NCBI GenBank assembly: GCA_902461935.1 | Contig: CABPZP010000020.1 | Location: forward strand, 1-20,282 | Reading direction: 5' to 3' | From: Merdicola sp905200315 | GTDB lineage: Bacteria; Bacillota; Clostridia; TANB77; CAG-508 | Length of the DNA stretch: 20,282 nt | Part shown: positions 1 to 8,435 of the stretch, piece after piece | Position numbering within the stretch: position 1 is the stretch's first letter | How the letters are laid out: the number at the start of each line of letters is the position of its first letter | The notes under the pieces: model-generated | Seen by the model: the letters and a program-made list of their open reading frames with translations, nothing else | The model's database searches: none | Told to the model about the DNA's origin: nothing | Made by a program: the position numbers and the translations under genes

Positions 1-53
1 GCATTCGGTTCATACCCGAAGGGTCATGTGTTCGAATCACATCTTCGCTACCA
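1..53 (+). tRNA. tRNA with CAU anticodon (tRNA-Met or Ile-CAU), 3' part only
   Basis: The left edge cuts this tRNA, and the D arm and 5' acceptor strand lie outside the window. The anticodon stem TTCGG (4-8) pairs with CCGAA (16-20) around loop TTCATAC, with anticodon CAT at 11-13. The T stem ATGTG (26-30) pairs with CACAT (38-42) around TTCGAAT. The 3' acceptor strand (43-49), discriminator A50 and an encoded CCA (51-53) follow. The anticodon stem lacks the three G-C pairs of initiator tRNA, so elongator Met, or Ile2 read through lysidine, is more likely. A terminator follows directly. Confidence 0.95.
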
Positions 54-87
54 AAAAAAGAATTTCAAATATTTGAAATTCTTTTTT
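54..87 (+). terminator. Intrinsic terminator after the tRNA
   Basis: This is a perfect inverted repeat: AAAAAAGAATTTCAAAT (54-70) pairs with ATTTGAAATTCTTTTTT (71-87). It begins right after the tRNA CCA and ends in a T run. Its symmetry means it could also stop minus-strand transcription from the 172-318 gene. Confidence 0.85.
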
Positions 88-171
88 GTGTATTATAAAA
101 AAAATATTTTAGATGTATGGCAGACGCTTTAATTCTGTCCACGTAGTTTCTTAAAGGAAAAATATAAACCT

Positions 172-318
172 TTATTTATTTTTCTTAACCTTAGGTATTA
201 CTATATCTTCTTTCTTTTTTTCTTTAGGTTTTTCCATTTCTATATGGTCATAAACCTTAGAAATTTGAATACGTTTTCCGTTGTCAGAAATTATTTCAAT
301 TTTTTTATTTTCAGACAT
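172..318 (-). CDS. Small charged hypothetical protein, 48 aa
   Basis: I do not recognise this protein. The start is ATG at 318-316, with a good site GAGGTGA about eight bases upstream, and the stop is TAA at 174-172. The product begins MSENKKIEIISDNGKR and has a short strand-forming N-terminal half followed by a Lys/Glu-rich tail (PKEKKKEDIVIPKVKK). There is no membrane segment and no cysteine. It is probably cytosolic. It runs opposite to its neighbours and has its own promoter-like sequence, which supports a real gene despite its size. Function is unknown. Confidence 0.6.
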   Translation of the reverse strand: MSENKKIEIISDNGKRIQISKVYDHIEMEKPKEKKKEDIVIPKVKKNK

Positions 319-342
319 AAAATCACCTCATTAATTTTTTTT

Positions 343-371
343 ATAATAACATATCAATTATTAAAATGCAA
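343..371 (-). promoter_or_regulatory. Candidate sigma-A promoter for the 48-aa minus-strand gene
   Basis: Read on the minus strand, TTGCAT (371-366) and TATTAT (348-343) are 17 bases apart, about 25 bases before the start codon. It would form a divergent pair with the plus-strand promoter at 447-474. Confidence 0.45.
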
Positions 372-446
372 TAAAAATATAAAAATATTAGCATATAGAT
401 AAGCTTTAAACTCTAACAAATAATAAAATTTAAAGAAATATAAATA

Positions 447-474
447 TTGACAAATTATAAAAATTATATATACT
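447..474 (+). promoter_or_regulatory. Sigma-A promoter for the 44-aa membrane peptide gene
   Basis: TTGACA (447-452) and TATACT (469-474) are separated by 16 bases. The start codon of the small gene lies about 42 bases downstream. Both hexamers are close to consensus. Confidence 0.65.
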
Positions 475-516
475 ATTTGTAACATTTTTTTAGCAATAAA
501 GAAAGGAGACTACATT

Positions 517-651
517 ATGAAAAAAGGACTGAAATTTGTTACTTTCTGTTTTGCAACCATAAGTATAATAGTTATATTTATGTTATTACCATGCTTTTTC
601 ATGGTAGAGCAGTACAAAATACTGCACTTCAATGAAAATGACGAATGGTAA
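517..651 (+). CDS. Small single-span membrane protein, 44 aa
   Basis: ATG at 517 is preceded by AAAGGAGA (502-509), and the stop is TAA at 649-651. The product starts MKKGLKF, then has one hydrophobic span (about residues 7-29, FVTFCFATISIIVIFML... with two Cys) and a short polar tail ending NENDEW. The basic start and hydrophobic core suggest a single-pass membrane peptide with its C-terminus outside, or an uncleaved signal-like segment. It has its own promoter and is followed by a hairpin terminator, so it is a monocistronic small gene. I recognise no family. Confidence 0.65.
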   Translation: MKKGLKFVTFCFATISIIVIFMLLPCFFMVEQYKILHFNENDEW

Positions 652-655
652 AAAA

Positions 656-690
656 GAAAGGGAGCTAGTTGATTTTACTAGCTCTCTTTT
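656..690 (+). terminator. Hairpin terminator between the small membrane gene and addB
   Basis: A stem of about 14 bp (656-669 with 677-690, including two G-U pairs; core GAGCTAGT/ACTAGCTC) closes a 7-base loop and ends in CTCTTTT. It lies inside an upstream in-frame extension of addB. This is one reason to reject a far-upstream addB start. Confidence 0.6.
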
Positions 691-715
691 GATATACTTA
701 TATGCAGGTGAGATT

Positions 716-3700
716 ATGGGATTAAAAATTGTTTACGGTAAGTCTGGAACAGGAAAAACAGAGTATTGCTTTAAAGGAGTAAAAAATAAAATAAATGAAA
801 ATAAAAAAATATATATAATTACTCCAGAGCAATTTTCTTTTACTGCTGAAAGAAAATTAATGGATACAATAGATACAAAAGCTATAACAAATACAGAGGT
901 TATAACATTTAATAGAATGGCATATAGAATTTTAAATGAAGTAGGTGGTTCTACACAGGTTAGTTTAAGTAATTGTGGAAAATCTATGCTAATTTATAGT
1001 GTTTTACACAAGAATAAAAATAGTTTAAATTTTCTAAACAAATCAGATGAAAATATTGAGGTCGTAGCAAATGCTATTACAGAATTAAAAAAACATAATG
1101 TTACTTTAGCAGATTTAGAAGAAGAATTAGAAAATATAGAGGACGAATATTTAAAAAGAAAATTAACAGATATTATAATTTCGTACAAAGGTTATAACGA
1201 AAAAATAGAAGATAAATATATAGATGAAAATGATTTATTAACAATACTTTCAGAGAAAATAAATTATACAAACGAATATAATAATTCTTGCATATATATA
1301 GATGAATTTGCAGGATTTACAACACAGGAATATTCTATAATTTCAAAGTTAATTGATGTTGCAGAAGAAGTTACAATAACTATTTGTAGTGATAATTTAG
1401 AGCAGGCAACAAATCCTGACACGGATATTTTTTATGATAATAAAAAAACAATACAAAAAATTTTAGATATAAGCAAAGAAAAAAATATAGAAGTTGAAAC
1501 AATAAATTTAAAAGAGGCAAAAAGATTTAAAAACAAAGAATTAGAACACCTAGAAGAAAATCTATATGCTGTGCCTTACAAAGAATATAAAGAAAAAGTA
1601 AATAATATAAATTTAATGCTTGCTAAAAATCAATATTCAGAAATTGAAAATATTGCACAAGAAATTATAAAAATAATGCAAAAAGAAGATATACAATATA
1701 GCGATTTTTCAGTTATAACAAAAAATTTAGATACATACTCAAGCTTAATAAAAGTAATTTTTAATAAATATAATATTCCATACTTTATGGATGAAAAAAG
1801 AAACTTAAATCAAAATTTAGTTATAAAATTTATAGTATCATTATTTGAAATATATACAAAAAATTGGTCCTTTGAAGCGATGTTTAATTATATAAAATCT
1901 GGCTTTTTATGGCTGGATAATGATGACATTTTTAGCTTAGAAAAATATTGTGTAGCTTGGGGAATAAAAGGCAAAAAATGGTATGAAAAAGAATGGAATT
2001 ATGGAATTAGAAACGAAGAAGATGAAAAAAATGTGCAAAGACTAAATGAAATTCGTGAGCAAATAGTAAATCCTATTATAAAGTTCAAAGCTGAAATAAA
2101 TAAAAATAAAACAGTAAAAGCAATAACGGAAAATTTATATAATTATTTGTTAGAAATGAAGGTAGATAAAACCTTAAGTCAAAAGGCAGAAAAACTACAA
2201 GAATTAGGACTAATAGACATAAGCAAAGAATATATTTCTGGTTGGAATATTTTAATGAATATTTTTGATGAACTAAATTTAGTATTCGGAGATGAAAAAA
2301 CTTCTATAGATAATTATTTAAAAATTCTAAAAGTAGGAATAAAAAATAGTGAGTTAGGTAGTATACCAGGAACACAAGACCAAGTAATTATAGGAGATGT
2401 AAATAGGTCAAGAAGTCATAAAGTTAAGTATGTATTTATAATAGGTGTAAATGATGGAATATTTCCAAGTGTAAATAAGTCTGAAGGGTTCTTAAATGAC
2501 AGCGATAGAGAGCTATTAAAAATAAATGGAATAGAAATGGCTAAAGGAACCTTAGAAAAATTATATGAGGAAAATTTTAATATTTATAAAGCATTTACAG
2601 TTGCAGAAAATAAATTATATATATCATATGCTTCTGCAGATATATCTGGAAAATCTTTGAGACCATCTATTTTAATTTCAAGAATAAAGAAAATATATAA
2701 ACAATTAGAAGAAAAAAGTGATATATTAAGCACAAATACAGAAATATTAACAGCAAATGTTACCTTTGAAAATTTATTAGAAAATATTAAAGAAGTAAAT
2801 GAAGGTAAAAAAATAGATGATATTTGGTTTGATATATATAACTTTTATAAAAACAATGAAGAATGGAAATATAAATTACAAGCAAGTGTAAATGGAATGG
2901 AATATAATAATAATCCAGAAATTATAAGGGAAGACTTAATACAAAAAATGTATGGAAATACTCTAAAAACAAGTGTATCTAAGCTAGAAACATACAAAAA
3001 ATGTCCATTTTCATTCCACCTAAAATATGGATTAAATGTGCAAGATCAAAAGCAATTTAAATTAGAGGCACTAGATACAGGTTCATTTATGCACGACATT
3101 ATAGATTCATTTTTTAATACACTAATAGAAAAACAAATAAAACCAAAAGAACTAGAAGATAGCAAACTAAAAGAAATTATAGAAAAAATTATAGAAGAAA
3201 AATTAAACTTAAGTTCAAATTATAAATTTACATGTACACCAAAATTCGTAAGAGAAACTAATAGACTGAAAAGAGTTGTTACACAGGCAATAGGATACAT
3301 TATAGAAGAGATGAAAACAAGTGATTTTGACATAATAGGGAATGAAGTTGAGTTTAAAAAAGGTGGAAAATATGAACCAATAAAATTAGAGCTAAATAAT
3401 GGAAAAAGAGTTGAAATTATTGGAAAAATTGATAGAATAGATTTAGCAAAAAATCCAGATGGAAATTATGTTAGAATTATAGATTATAAATCTTCTATAA
3501 AAACTTTAGATTATGGAGAAGTATATGAGGGCATGCAAATTCAACTTCTTACATACTTAGATGCAACTTGTGAGATTGAAGATTTTAAACCAGCGGGAAT
3601 TTTATATTTTAATTTGACAGATGAAAAATTAGATAGAAAAGTTGTAGAGGATGAAATAAAGGAAGAACTAAGAAAACAATTTAAAATGAAAGGCTTAATT

Positions 3701-4066
3701 CTTGCAGATGTAAATATTATAAAAATGATGGATACAGAGCTTGAAAGTGGTTATTCTAAAAATGTACCTGCAAGGCTAAAAGCTGGTGGAGAAGAAATAA
3801 TACAAACAGGTTCAAGTGTTGCTACAAATGCAGAATTTGAAAAGTTACAAAAATATACAAAAAAAATTATAAAAGAAATATCAAATGATATTCTAAAAGG
3901 AAATATAGAATTGAAGCCTGTATTTAAGGTAAACAGAAAAAAAACAGCTTGTGAATATTGTAGCTATAAATCAATTTGTAGATTCAATAAAGGTTATTGC
4001 GGAAATGACTATAACTATATTTATAGTTTAAAGAAAGACGAAATGATAAATAAAATAAGTAAGTAA
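716..4066 (+). CDS. addB: AddB subunit of the AddAB helicase-nuclease
   Basis: AddB pairs with AddA to process double-strand breaks for RecA-dependent repair. It supplies Chi recognition and one nuclease. I take ATG 716 as the start: it has AGGTGAG just upstream and begins MGLKIVYGKSGTGKTEY, typical of AddB. The in-frame start at 632 would cross a terminator and the end of the 44-aa gene. The product is 1116 aa, normal for the family. Visible are a Walker A motif (about 8-15, GKSGTGKT) and the C-terminal PD-(D/E)XK nuclease with IDYKSS (D923, K925) and GKIDRID before it. Four Cys fit the iron-sulfur cluster (C763 in KKCPF, then C1079, C1082 and C1088 in CEYCSYKSIC). The last three match the spacing known for Bacillus AddB. 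No addA lies downstream; pgeF follows 11 bases later, so addA must be elsewhere. Confidence 0.96.
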   Translation: MGLKIVYGKSGTGKTEYCFKGVKNKINENKKIYIITPEQFSFTAERKLMDTIDTKAITNTEVITFNRMAYRILNEVGGSTQVSLSNCGKSMLIYSVLHKNKNSLNFLNKSDENIEVVANAITELKKHNVTLADLEEELENIEDEYLKRKLTDIIISYKGYNEKIEDKYIDENDLLTILSEKINYTNEYNNSCIYIDEFAGFTTQEYSIISKLIDVAEEVTITICSDNLEQATNPDTDIFYDNKKTIQKILDISKEKNIEVETINLKEAKRFKNKELEHLEENLYAVPYKEYKEKVNNINLMLAKNQYSEIENIAQEIIKIMQKEDIQYSDFSVITKNLDTYSSLIKVIFNKYNIPYFMDEKRNLNQNLVIKFIVSLFEIYTKNWSFEAMFNYIKSGFLWLDNDDIFSLEKYCVAWGIKGKKWYEKEWNYGIRNEEDEKNVQRLNEIREQIVNPIIKFKAEINKNKTVKAITENLYNYLLEMKVDKTLSQKAEKLQELGLIDISKEYISGWNILMNIFDELNLVFGDEKTSIDNYLKILKVGIKNSELGSIPGTQDQVIIGDVNRSRSHKVKYVFIIGVNDGIFPSVNKSEGFLNDSDRELLKINGIEMAKGTLEKLYEENFNIYKAFTVAENKLYISYASADISGKSLRPSILISRIKKIYKQLEEKSDILSTNTEILTANVTFENLLENIKEVNEGKKIDDIWFDIYNFYKNNEEWKYKLQASVNGMEYNNNPEIIREDLIQKMYGNTLKTSVSKLETYKKCPFSFHLKYGLNVQDQKQFKLEALDTGSFMHDIIDSFFNTLIEKQIKPKELEDSKLKEIIEKIIEEKLNLSSNYKFTCTPKFVRETNRLKRVVTQAIGYIIEEMKTSDFDIIGNEVEFKKGGKYEPIKLELNNGKRVEIIGKIDRIDLAKNPDGNYVRIIDYKSSIKTLDYGEVYEGMQIQLLTYLDATCEIEDFKPAGILYFNLTDEKLDRKVVEDEIKEELRKQFKMKGLILADVNIIKMMDTELESGYSKNVPARLKAGGEEIIQTGSSVATNAEFEKLQKYTKKIIKEISNDILKGNIELKPVFKVNRKKTACEYCSYKSICRFNKGYCGNDYNYIYSLKKDEMINKISK

Positions 4067-4077
4067 AGGTGAGAATT

Positions 4078-4917
4078 ATGAAAGATTTATCAAATGAATA
4101 TGTAGTTCATATAAAAAAGAATGGAATTGAATATTTGCAATTTAGAAAACTACTTGAATATTCGGATATAATAACACATGCATATTCTTTAGGCATAGAT
4201 AGAAACTTTAGAACAGCAAGAGCAAATAAAGAAAAATTACCAAGAGAAGACTTAGAAAATGCTTTAAAAGATTACGAAATGCTTGGAAAAGCAGTTAATA
4301 TAGAATTAAAAGATATGGCAAAACCAAATCAAAATCATACAGATAATGTGCAAATAATAAATAAGAAAGTATTAACAGATAAGCCAGATTTTAATTTAGA
4401 TGAGTATAATAAAACAGATGGACTAATTACCAGTAAGCCAGGAATTGCCCTAGGTTCAACAAATGCAGATTGTATATTAATATATATATTTGATCCTGTA
4501 AAAAAAGTAATAGCAAATGTGCATTCTGGTTGGAAAGGAACATTTCAAAAAATAGGAGAAAAAACAGCACAAAAAATGATAAAAGAATATGGGTGTAATC
4601 CACAAGACTTAATTGCATGTATGTGTCCAAGTATTAGAAAATGCCATTTTGAAGTAGGAGAAGAAGTAGCAAAAGAATGTAAAAAAATATTTGAATATAC
4701 AGGAAGAATAAATGATATAATGGAACAAACATCAGAAGAAAAATGGCATATAGATACAATATTAATAAATAGAATATTATTTAAAAATTTAGGATTAAAA
4801 GATGAAAATATAATAGATAGTGGGTTATGTAGTGTTTGTAATTCAGACATAATACACTCTTTTAGAGTAGAAAAAGAAGGCTATGGACTAGCAACAGCAT
4901 TAATAGAATTAAAATAA
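4078..4917 (+). CDS. pgeF: PgeF/YfiH (laccase-domain) purine nucleoside phosphorylase
   Basis: Members of this family (YfiH, YlmD, DUF152) are zinc enzymes with purine nucleoside phosphorylase and adenosine deaminase activity, and correct wrong amino acids in muropeptide synthesis. The start is ATG 4078, with AAAGGTGAG just before it; the in-frame GTG at 4069 lies inside that binding site. The product is 279 aa. Zinc-ligand motifs are present: His87 in QNHTDNV, Cys132 in NADC, and His149 in VHSGWKG. The family tail is also seen (CSVCNSDIIHSFR, then YGLATALI). It is probably cotranscribed with addB and the carboxypeptidase that follows 13 bases later. In Bacillus the homologue ylmD lies after sigG; here it is separated from that locus. 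Confidence 0.92.
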   Translation: MKDLSNEYVVHIKKNGIEYLQFRKLLEYSDIITHAYSLGIDRNFRTARANKEKLPREDLENALKDYEMLGKAVNIELKDMAKPNQNHTDNVQIINKKVLTDKPDFNLDEYNKTDGLITSKPGIALGSTNADCILIYIFDPVKKVIANVHSGWKGTFQKIGEKTAQKMIKEYGCNPQDLIACMCPSIRKCHFEVGEEVAKECKKIFEYTGRINDIMEQTSEEKWHIDTILINRILFKNLGLKDENIIDSGLCSVCNSDIIHSFRVEKEGYGLATALIELK

Positions 4918-4930
4918 AAGGAGTTTTTTT

Positions 4931-5836
4931 GTGATAGTTCCAGATAAACTAAAAAAAGGTGATATAATAGGTGTTGTTGCACCTTCAAACCCGATTATAG
5001 GAGATAATATAGAAGAAATAAAAAAAGCAAAAGAAATTATTGAAGCAGATGGTTTTAGAGTGAAATTTTCAAAAAATTTATTTTCAAATACAAATATTTA
5101 CAGTGGATCAGCCAAAGAAAAAGCAGAAGATATTAACAATATGTTTGCTGATAAAGATGTGAAGATGATATGGTGTGCAAAAGGTGGAAATAACTCAAAT
5201 AGTACATTTGAATATTTAGATTTTGATATAATAAAAAACAATCCTAAAATTATTTGTGGTTACAGTGATATAACATCAATAACAAATATAATTACAGAAA
5301 AAACAGGACTTGTAACGTTCAGTAGTACAAACTTTAAAACTATAGCAACAGATGAAACAGATTATAGTTATAAACAAGCCTTAAGTAGATTTGTTCAAGG
5401 AAGTTTAGAATTTGGACAAAATAATTTTAAAATCATAAAAAATGGAGAAGCAGAAGGAAAGTTGATAGGAGGAAATTTATCTCTTATAAGGGGGTTAATT
5501 TGCGGAAAATATAAGGTAGACTTTACAGATAAAATTTTATTTATAGAAGAATTAGGATATGAAACAGACCCAGCAATGGTAAGTAATAATCTATACTATA
5601 TGAAACAAAATGGAGTATTTGACCAAATAAAAGGCTTATGGATAGGAAATTATGAACATGAAAGTGGTATAGCATTAGAAAAAATAGTATTAGATTGCCT
5701 AGAAGAAAAATATAATTTTCCAATTATAAAATCAAATAACTTCGGACACATAGAGAAAAAAGAAGTTATTCCTATTGGAACAAAAGCGAAAATAAAAAAT
5801 GGAAAAATAGAACTAATAGAAAAATGTGTAAAATAA
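4931..5836 (+). CDS. S66 family LD-carboxypeptidase (LdcA/MccF-like)
   Basis: S66 serine peptidases cleave the L-Lys/DAP-D-Ala bond of cytosolic muropeptides during wall recycling; the MccF branch instead inactivates peptide-nucleotide antibiotics. The start is GTG 4931, with AAAGGAG eight bases upstream. The product is 301 aa, usual for the family. It begins with the family opening GDIIGVVAPSNP (10-21). The catalytic triad is visible: Ser112 in CGYSDIT, Glu206 in LFIEE and His273 in FGHIEKKEVIPIG. WCAKGGNNSN (81-90) stands where most LdcA enzymes have an RGGYG-type loop, so substrate choice may differ. No signal peptide is seen, which fits a cytosolic recycling enzyme. It closes the addB-pgeF run. 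Confidence 0.92.
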   Translation: MIVPDKLKKGDIIGVVAPSNPIIGDNIEEIKKAKEIIEADGFRVKFSKNLFSNTNIYSGSAKEKAEDINNMFADKDVKMIWCAKGGNNSNSTFEYLDFDIIKNNPKIICGYSDITSITNIITEKTGLVTFSSTNFKTIATDETDYSYKQALSRFVQGSLEFGQNNFKIIKNGEAEGKLIGGNLSLIRGLICGKYKVDFTDKILFIEELGYETDPAMVSNNLYYMKQNGVFDQIKGLWIGNYEHESGIALEKIVLDCLEEKYNFPIIKSNNFGHIEKKEVIPIGTKAKIKNGKIELIEKCVK

Positions 5837-5870
5837 ATTGTATGTAAAACATAAATAATGCCATAAAATA

Positions 5871-5899
5871 TTGACAGAAATTTTTACAAAATATATTTT
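5871..5899 (+). promoter_or_regulatory. Candidate promoter for topB
   Basis: TTGACA (5871-5876) is followed after 17 bases by TATTTT (5894-5899), or after 15 bases by TATATT. About 200 bases of leader then precede topB. That leader holds only short broken reading frames, including a 14-codon TTG frame behind GAGGTG at 5946. I find no convincing gene in it. Confidence 0.45.
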
Positions 5900-6098
5900 A
5901 AAAAAGTTAAATTAATATAGAATACAGTAAATAGAGGTGAAAAAGTTGATAGATATAACAAATCAATTTTATACCAAAATAATTATATAAATAAAATAAT
6001 AGATAGGTTTGAATACAAAAATAATGAAACAAAATTAAAAATGGACGAAATAAAAAATACAGTAAATACATATATAAAGAACAAAAAAGGATGTTAGG

Positions 6099-8072
6099 AT
6101 GAGTAAAAAATTATTAATAACAGAAAAGCCCTCTGTTGCAATGGAGTTTTCAAAAGCTTTAAAATTAAATGCCAAAAGAAATGATGGATACTTAGAATCT
6201 GAAAATTGGATAATAACTTGGTGTGTAGGACATTTAGTAACCATGAGTTATCCAGAAAAATATGATGAAAATCTTAAATTTTGGAGATTAGACACACTTC
6301 CATTTATTCCAAAAGAATGGAAATATGAAATAATACCGGCAGTTCAAAAACAATTTAATATTGTGCAAGCTTTATTACAAAGAGAAGATGTAGAAGAAAT
6401 TTATAATGCAGGAGACTCCGGGCGTGAAGGAGAATACATACAAAGGCTAGTTTTTATGATGGCAAAGCCAAATCCAAAAGCAAAAATAAAAAGAGTTTGG
6501 ATAGATTCACAAACAGAGGAAGAAATTCAAAGAGGAATAAGAGAAGCAAAAGATGCATCTGAATACGATAGTTTATCAGATAGTGCGTATTTAAGAGCAA
6601 AAGAAGATTATTTAATAGGAATTAACTTTTCAAGATTACTTTCAATTACCCAAGGAAAAAATTTAGCAAAACAAATAAATGAAGATAAAGCTTCTATTTC
6701 AGTTGGTAGGGTTATGACATGCGTACTTGGAATGATAGTTTCAAGAGAATTAGAAATTAGAAATTTTGTTAAAACAAAATACTATAAAATTGTTGGAGAA
6801 TTTGGAAATGTAGATAGTTCCTTTAAAGCAGAATGGAAAACAAATCCACATTCAAAAGTATTTGAAAACAATTGCTTATATAATGAAACAGGATTTAAGA
6901 AAGAAGAAGATGCTAAAAAATTCATTTTATCTTTGCAAGGAAAAGAAGCCCAGATAACAGAGCTAAAAAAGAGTAAGCAAAAAGAAAATGCACCACTTTT
7001 ATTTAATTTAGCAGAAATTCAAAATGAATGCTCTAAAAAATTTAAAATAAAACCAGATGAAACACTAGAAATAATACAAAATTTATATGAAAAAAAATTA
7101 GTAACATATCCAAGAACAGATGCAAGAGTTCTATCAACAGCAGTTGCAAAAGAAATATCTAAAAATTTAAATGGAATAACAAAAGGATACAAAAATGAAG
7201 AAGTTCAAGGATATATAAAGAAAATGATAGAAGAAAAATATCCTATAAACAACTTAGCAAAAACAAAATATGTAGATGATAAAAAAATAACAGACCACTA
7301 TGCAATAATCCCAACAGGACAAGGATATGAAAATTATGATAAATTGCCAGAATTGCAAAAGCAAATTTATAAATTAATTGTAGAAAGATTTATAGCAATA
7401 TTTTATCCACCAGCAGAATTTAACAAAATAAATGTTACAGTAAACGTAGAAAACGAAACATTTTATGCAACAGGAAAAGTATGTGTAAAGCAAGGCTACC
7501 GCGAAATTCTAAAAAAAGAAACTAATTTAAATAATAGTGTGAGTGGAGAAATCTCAGATGACCAGAAAACAAAAAATATAAATAAAACAATAGAACCTGA
7601 AACAAACATAGAAATTTTAAATACATTAAAAAAAGGTCAAATTGTAGATGTGAAAAACTTTGAATTAAAAGACGCAGAAACCTCACCACCTTCAAGATAT
7701 AATGCAGGAAACTTAATTTTAGCAATGGAAAACGCAGGTAAACTAATAGAAGAAGAAGAACTAAGAGAACAAATAAAAGGAGCAGGAATTGGAACAAGTG
7801 CAACACGAGGAGAAATAATAAAAAAACTAGAAAGAATACAATATATTCAAATAAATAAAAAAACAAATATAGTAACACCAACACAAAAAGGTGAAATAAT
7901 ATACAACATAGTAAACAAATCAATGCCAGACATGTTAAATCCAAAACTTACAGCAAGCTGGGAAAAAGGATTAGATATGGTAGCAAAAAGTGAAATAAAA
8001 TCAGACGAATTTATGAAAAAATTAACAAATTATATAAACTGTAAATTCGATAAATTAATTGTAAAATGGTAA
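6099..8072 (+). CDS. topB: DNA topoisomerase III (type IA)
   Basis: Type IA topoisomerases cut one DNA strand through a 5'-phosphotyrosine and decatenate or relax negatively supercoiled DNA. ATG 6099 follows AAAAAAGGA. The product is 657 aa, as usual for TopB. The Toprim domain starts KKLLITEKPSVA (Glu9) and carries AGDSGREGE (D106, E110), the DxGxE form found in many Firmicute TopB proteins. SVGRVMTCVLGMIV (201-214) and the active-site Tyr337 in LVTYPRTDARVLS are present, with HYAIIPTG further on. The C-terminus stops at the core domain with no Cys zinc fingers, as in TopB rather than TopA. It is preceded by its own candidate promoter and followed by a terminator. Confidence 0.95.
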   Translation: MSKKLLITEKPSVAMEFSKALKLNAKRNDGYLESENWIITWCVGHLVTMSYPEKYDENLKFWRLDTLPFIPKEWKYEIIPAVQKQFNIVQALLQREDVEEIYNAGDSGREGEYIQRLVFMMAKPNPKAKIKRVWIDSQTEEEIQRGIREAKDASEYDSLSDSAYLRAKEDYLIGINFSRLLSITQGKNLAKQINEDKASISVGRVMTCVLGMIVSRELEIRNFVKTKYYKIVGEFGNVDSSFKAEWKTNPHSKVFENNCLYNETGFKKEEDAKKFILSLQGKEAQITELKKSKQKENAPLLFNLAEIQNECSKKFKIKPDETLEIIQNLYEKKLVTYPRTDARVLSTAVAKEISKNLNGITKGYKNEEVQGYIKKMIEEKYPINNLAKTKYVDDKKITDHYAIIPTGQGYENYDKLPELQKQIYKLIVERFIAIFYPPAEFNKINVTVNVENETFYATGKVCVKQGYREILKKETNLNNSVSGEISDDQKTKNINKTIEPETNIEILNTLKKGQIVDVKNFELKDAETSPPSRYNAGNLILAMENAGKLIEEEELREQIKGAGIGTSATRGEIIKKLERIQYIQINKKTNIVTPTQKGEIIYNIVNKSMPDMLNPKLTASWEKGLDMVAKSEIKSDEFMKKLTNYINCKFDKLIVKW

Positions 8073-8077
8073 AAGGA

Positions 8078-8111
8078 AAAGAGAAACCAAATTATGGTTT
8101 CTCTTTGTTTT
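8078..8111. terminator. Bidirectional terminator between topB and the convergent small gene
   Basis: GAGAAACC (8081-8088) and GGTTTCTC (8096-8103) pair around a 7-base loop, with flanking A and T extending the stem to 8078-8106. On the plus strand TTTGTTTTT follows; on the minus strand TTTTCCTTTT follows. It suits both topB and the minus-strand gene ending at 8133. Confidence 0.8.
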
Positions 8112-8132
8112 TGGAAAAAGAATTAAAGAACT

Positions 8133-8273
8133 CTATTTATTTCGTTTGTTTTTATCAAGTTCTTTGATAATCCTTTCTTTTGAATGTCGGCAAGATGCGC
8201 AAGTAAGACAAACTGTGCCATCCTCATTCTTCTTTTGATTTTTTCCTTTGCAGTTTTCGCATTCTTTTGACAT
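8133..8273 (-). CDS. Small Cys-rich (zinc-ribbon-like) protein, 46 aa
   Basis: The start is ATG at 8273-8271, behind AAAGGAGA on the minus strand; an upstream in-frame ATG at 8324 has no comparable site. The product begins MSKECENCKGKNQ and holds two clusters, CENC (residues 5-8) and CLTCASC (22-28), followed by H30 and a Lys/Arg-rich end. Five Cys plus a His in 46 residues suggest a single zinc-binding knuckle. It could bind nucleic acid or stabilise a partner. I do not recognise a named family. It is transcribed convergently to topB and divergently from murA, with its own promoter. Confidence 0.65.
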   Translation of the reverse strand: MSKECENCKGKNQKKNEDGTVCLTCASCRHSKERIIKELDKNKRNK

Positions 8274-8339
8274 ATAAATCTCCTTTGCCTCAAAAAATAA
8301 ATTGAGGTCTTTAATGACTAACAACGTTTACATAACTAT

Positions 8340-8368
8340 ATGTTAACACATAAAAATATAGGTGTCAA
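8340..8368 (-). promoter_or_regulatory. Sigma-A promoter for the Cys-rich gene
   Basis: On the minus strand, TTGACA (8368-8363) and TAACAT (8345-8340) are 17 bases apart. The -10 lies inside a TGTTAACA palindrome. The transcript would start about 60 bases before the 46-aa gene. An inverted repeat CCTCAA/TTGAGG (8289-8308) sits in its leader. Confidence 0.55.
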
Positions 8369-8384
8369 TAAAAAATCACAATTT

Positions 8385-8399
8385 ATGTAAAATTTACAT
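8385..8399. promoter_or_regulatory. Dyad between the divergent murA and Cys-rich genes
   Basis: ATGTAAA-A-TTTACAT is a perfect 7-bp inverted repeat with one central base, about 37 bases before the murA start. TACTATATAAC directly after it is a plausible murA -10 region. A related, imperfect dyad with GTTTACAT and ATGTTAAC lies at 8326-8347. It may be an operator, but AT-rich sequence makes chance dyads common. Confidence 0.3.
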
Positions 8400-8435
8400 A
8401 CTATATAACAAAATACATAAAGAAAGGTGAGTTTT

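Noticed and set aside
632..715. A longer addB with its start at 632.
   Set aside because: The extension crosses a hairpin terminator and the end of the 44-aa gene, has no ribosome binding site, and the family motif starts at ATG 716, which has AGGTGAG in front.
5921..6097. A possible small gene between the LD-carboxypeptidase and topB (VDRYNKSILY..., then DRFEYKNNETKLKMDEI...).
   Set aside because: The segments lie in different frames separated by stops. The only site (GAGGTG before TTG 5946) gives a 14-codon peptide. Too little for a gene call.
6405..6440. The topB Toprim motif reads DSGRE, lacking the middle Asp of DxDxE.
   Set aside because: DxGREGE is the usual form in Firmicute TopB proteins, so it is not a defect.
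7522..7944. A Leu-rich 140-codon open frame on the minus strand inside topB.
   Set aside because: Its Leu/Phe/Val bias mirrors AAA/GAA/AAC codons of topB. No ribosome binding site or promoter serves it.
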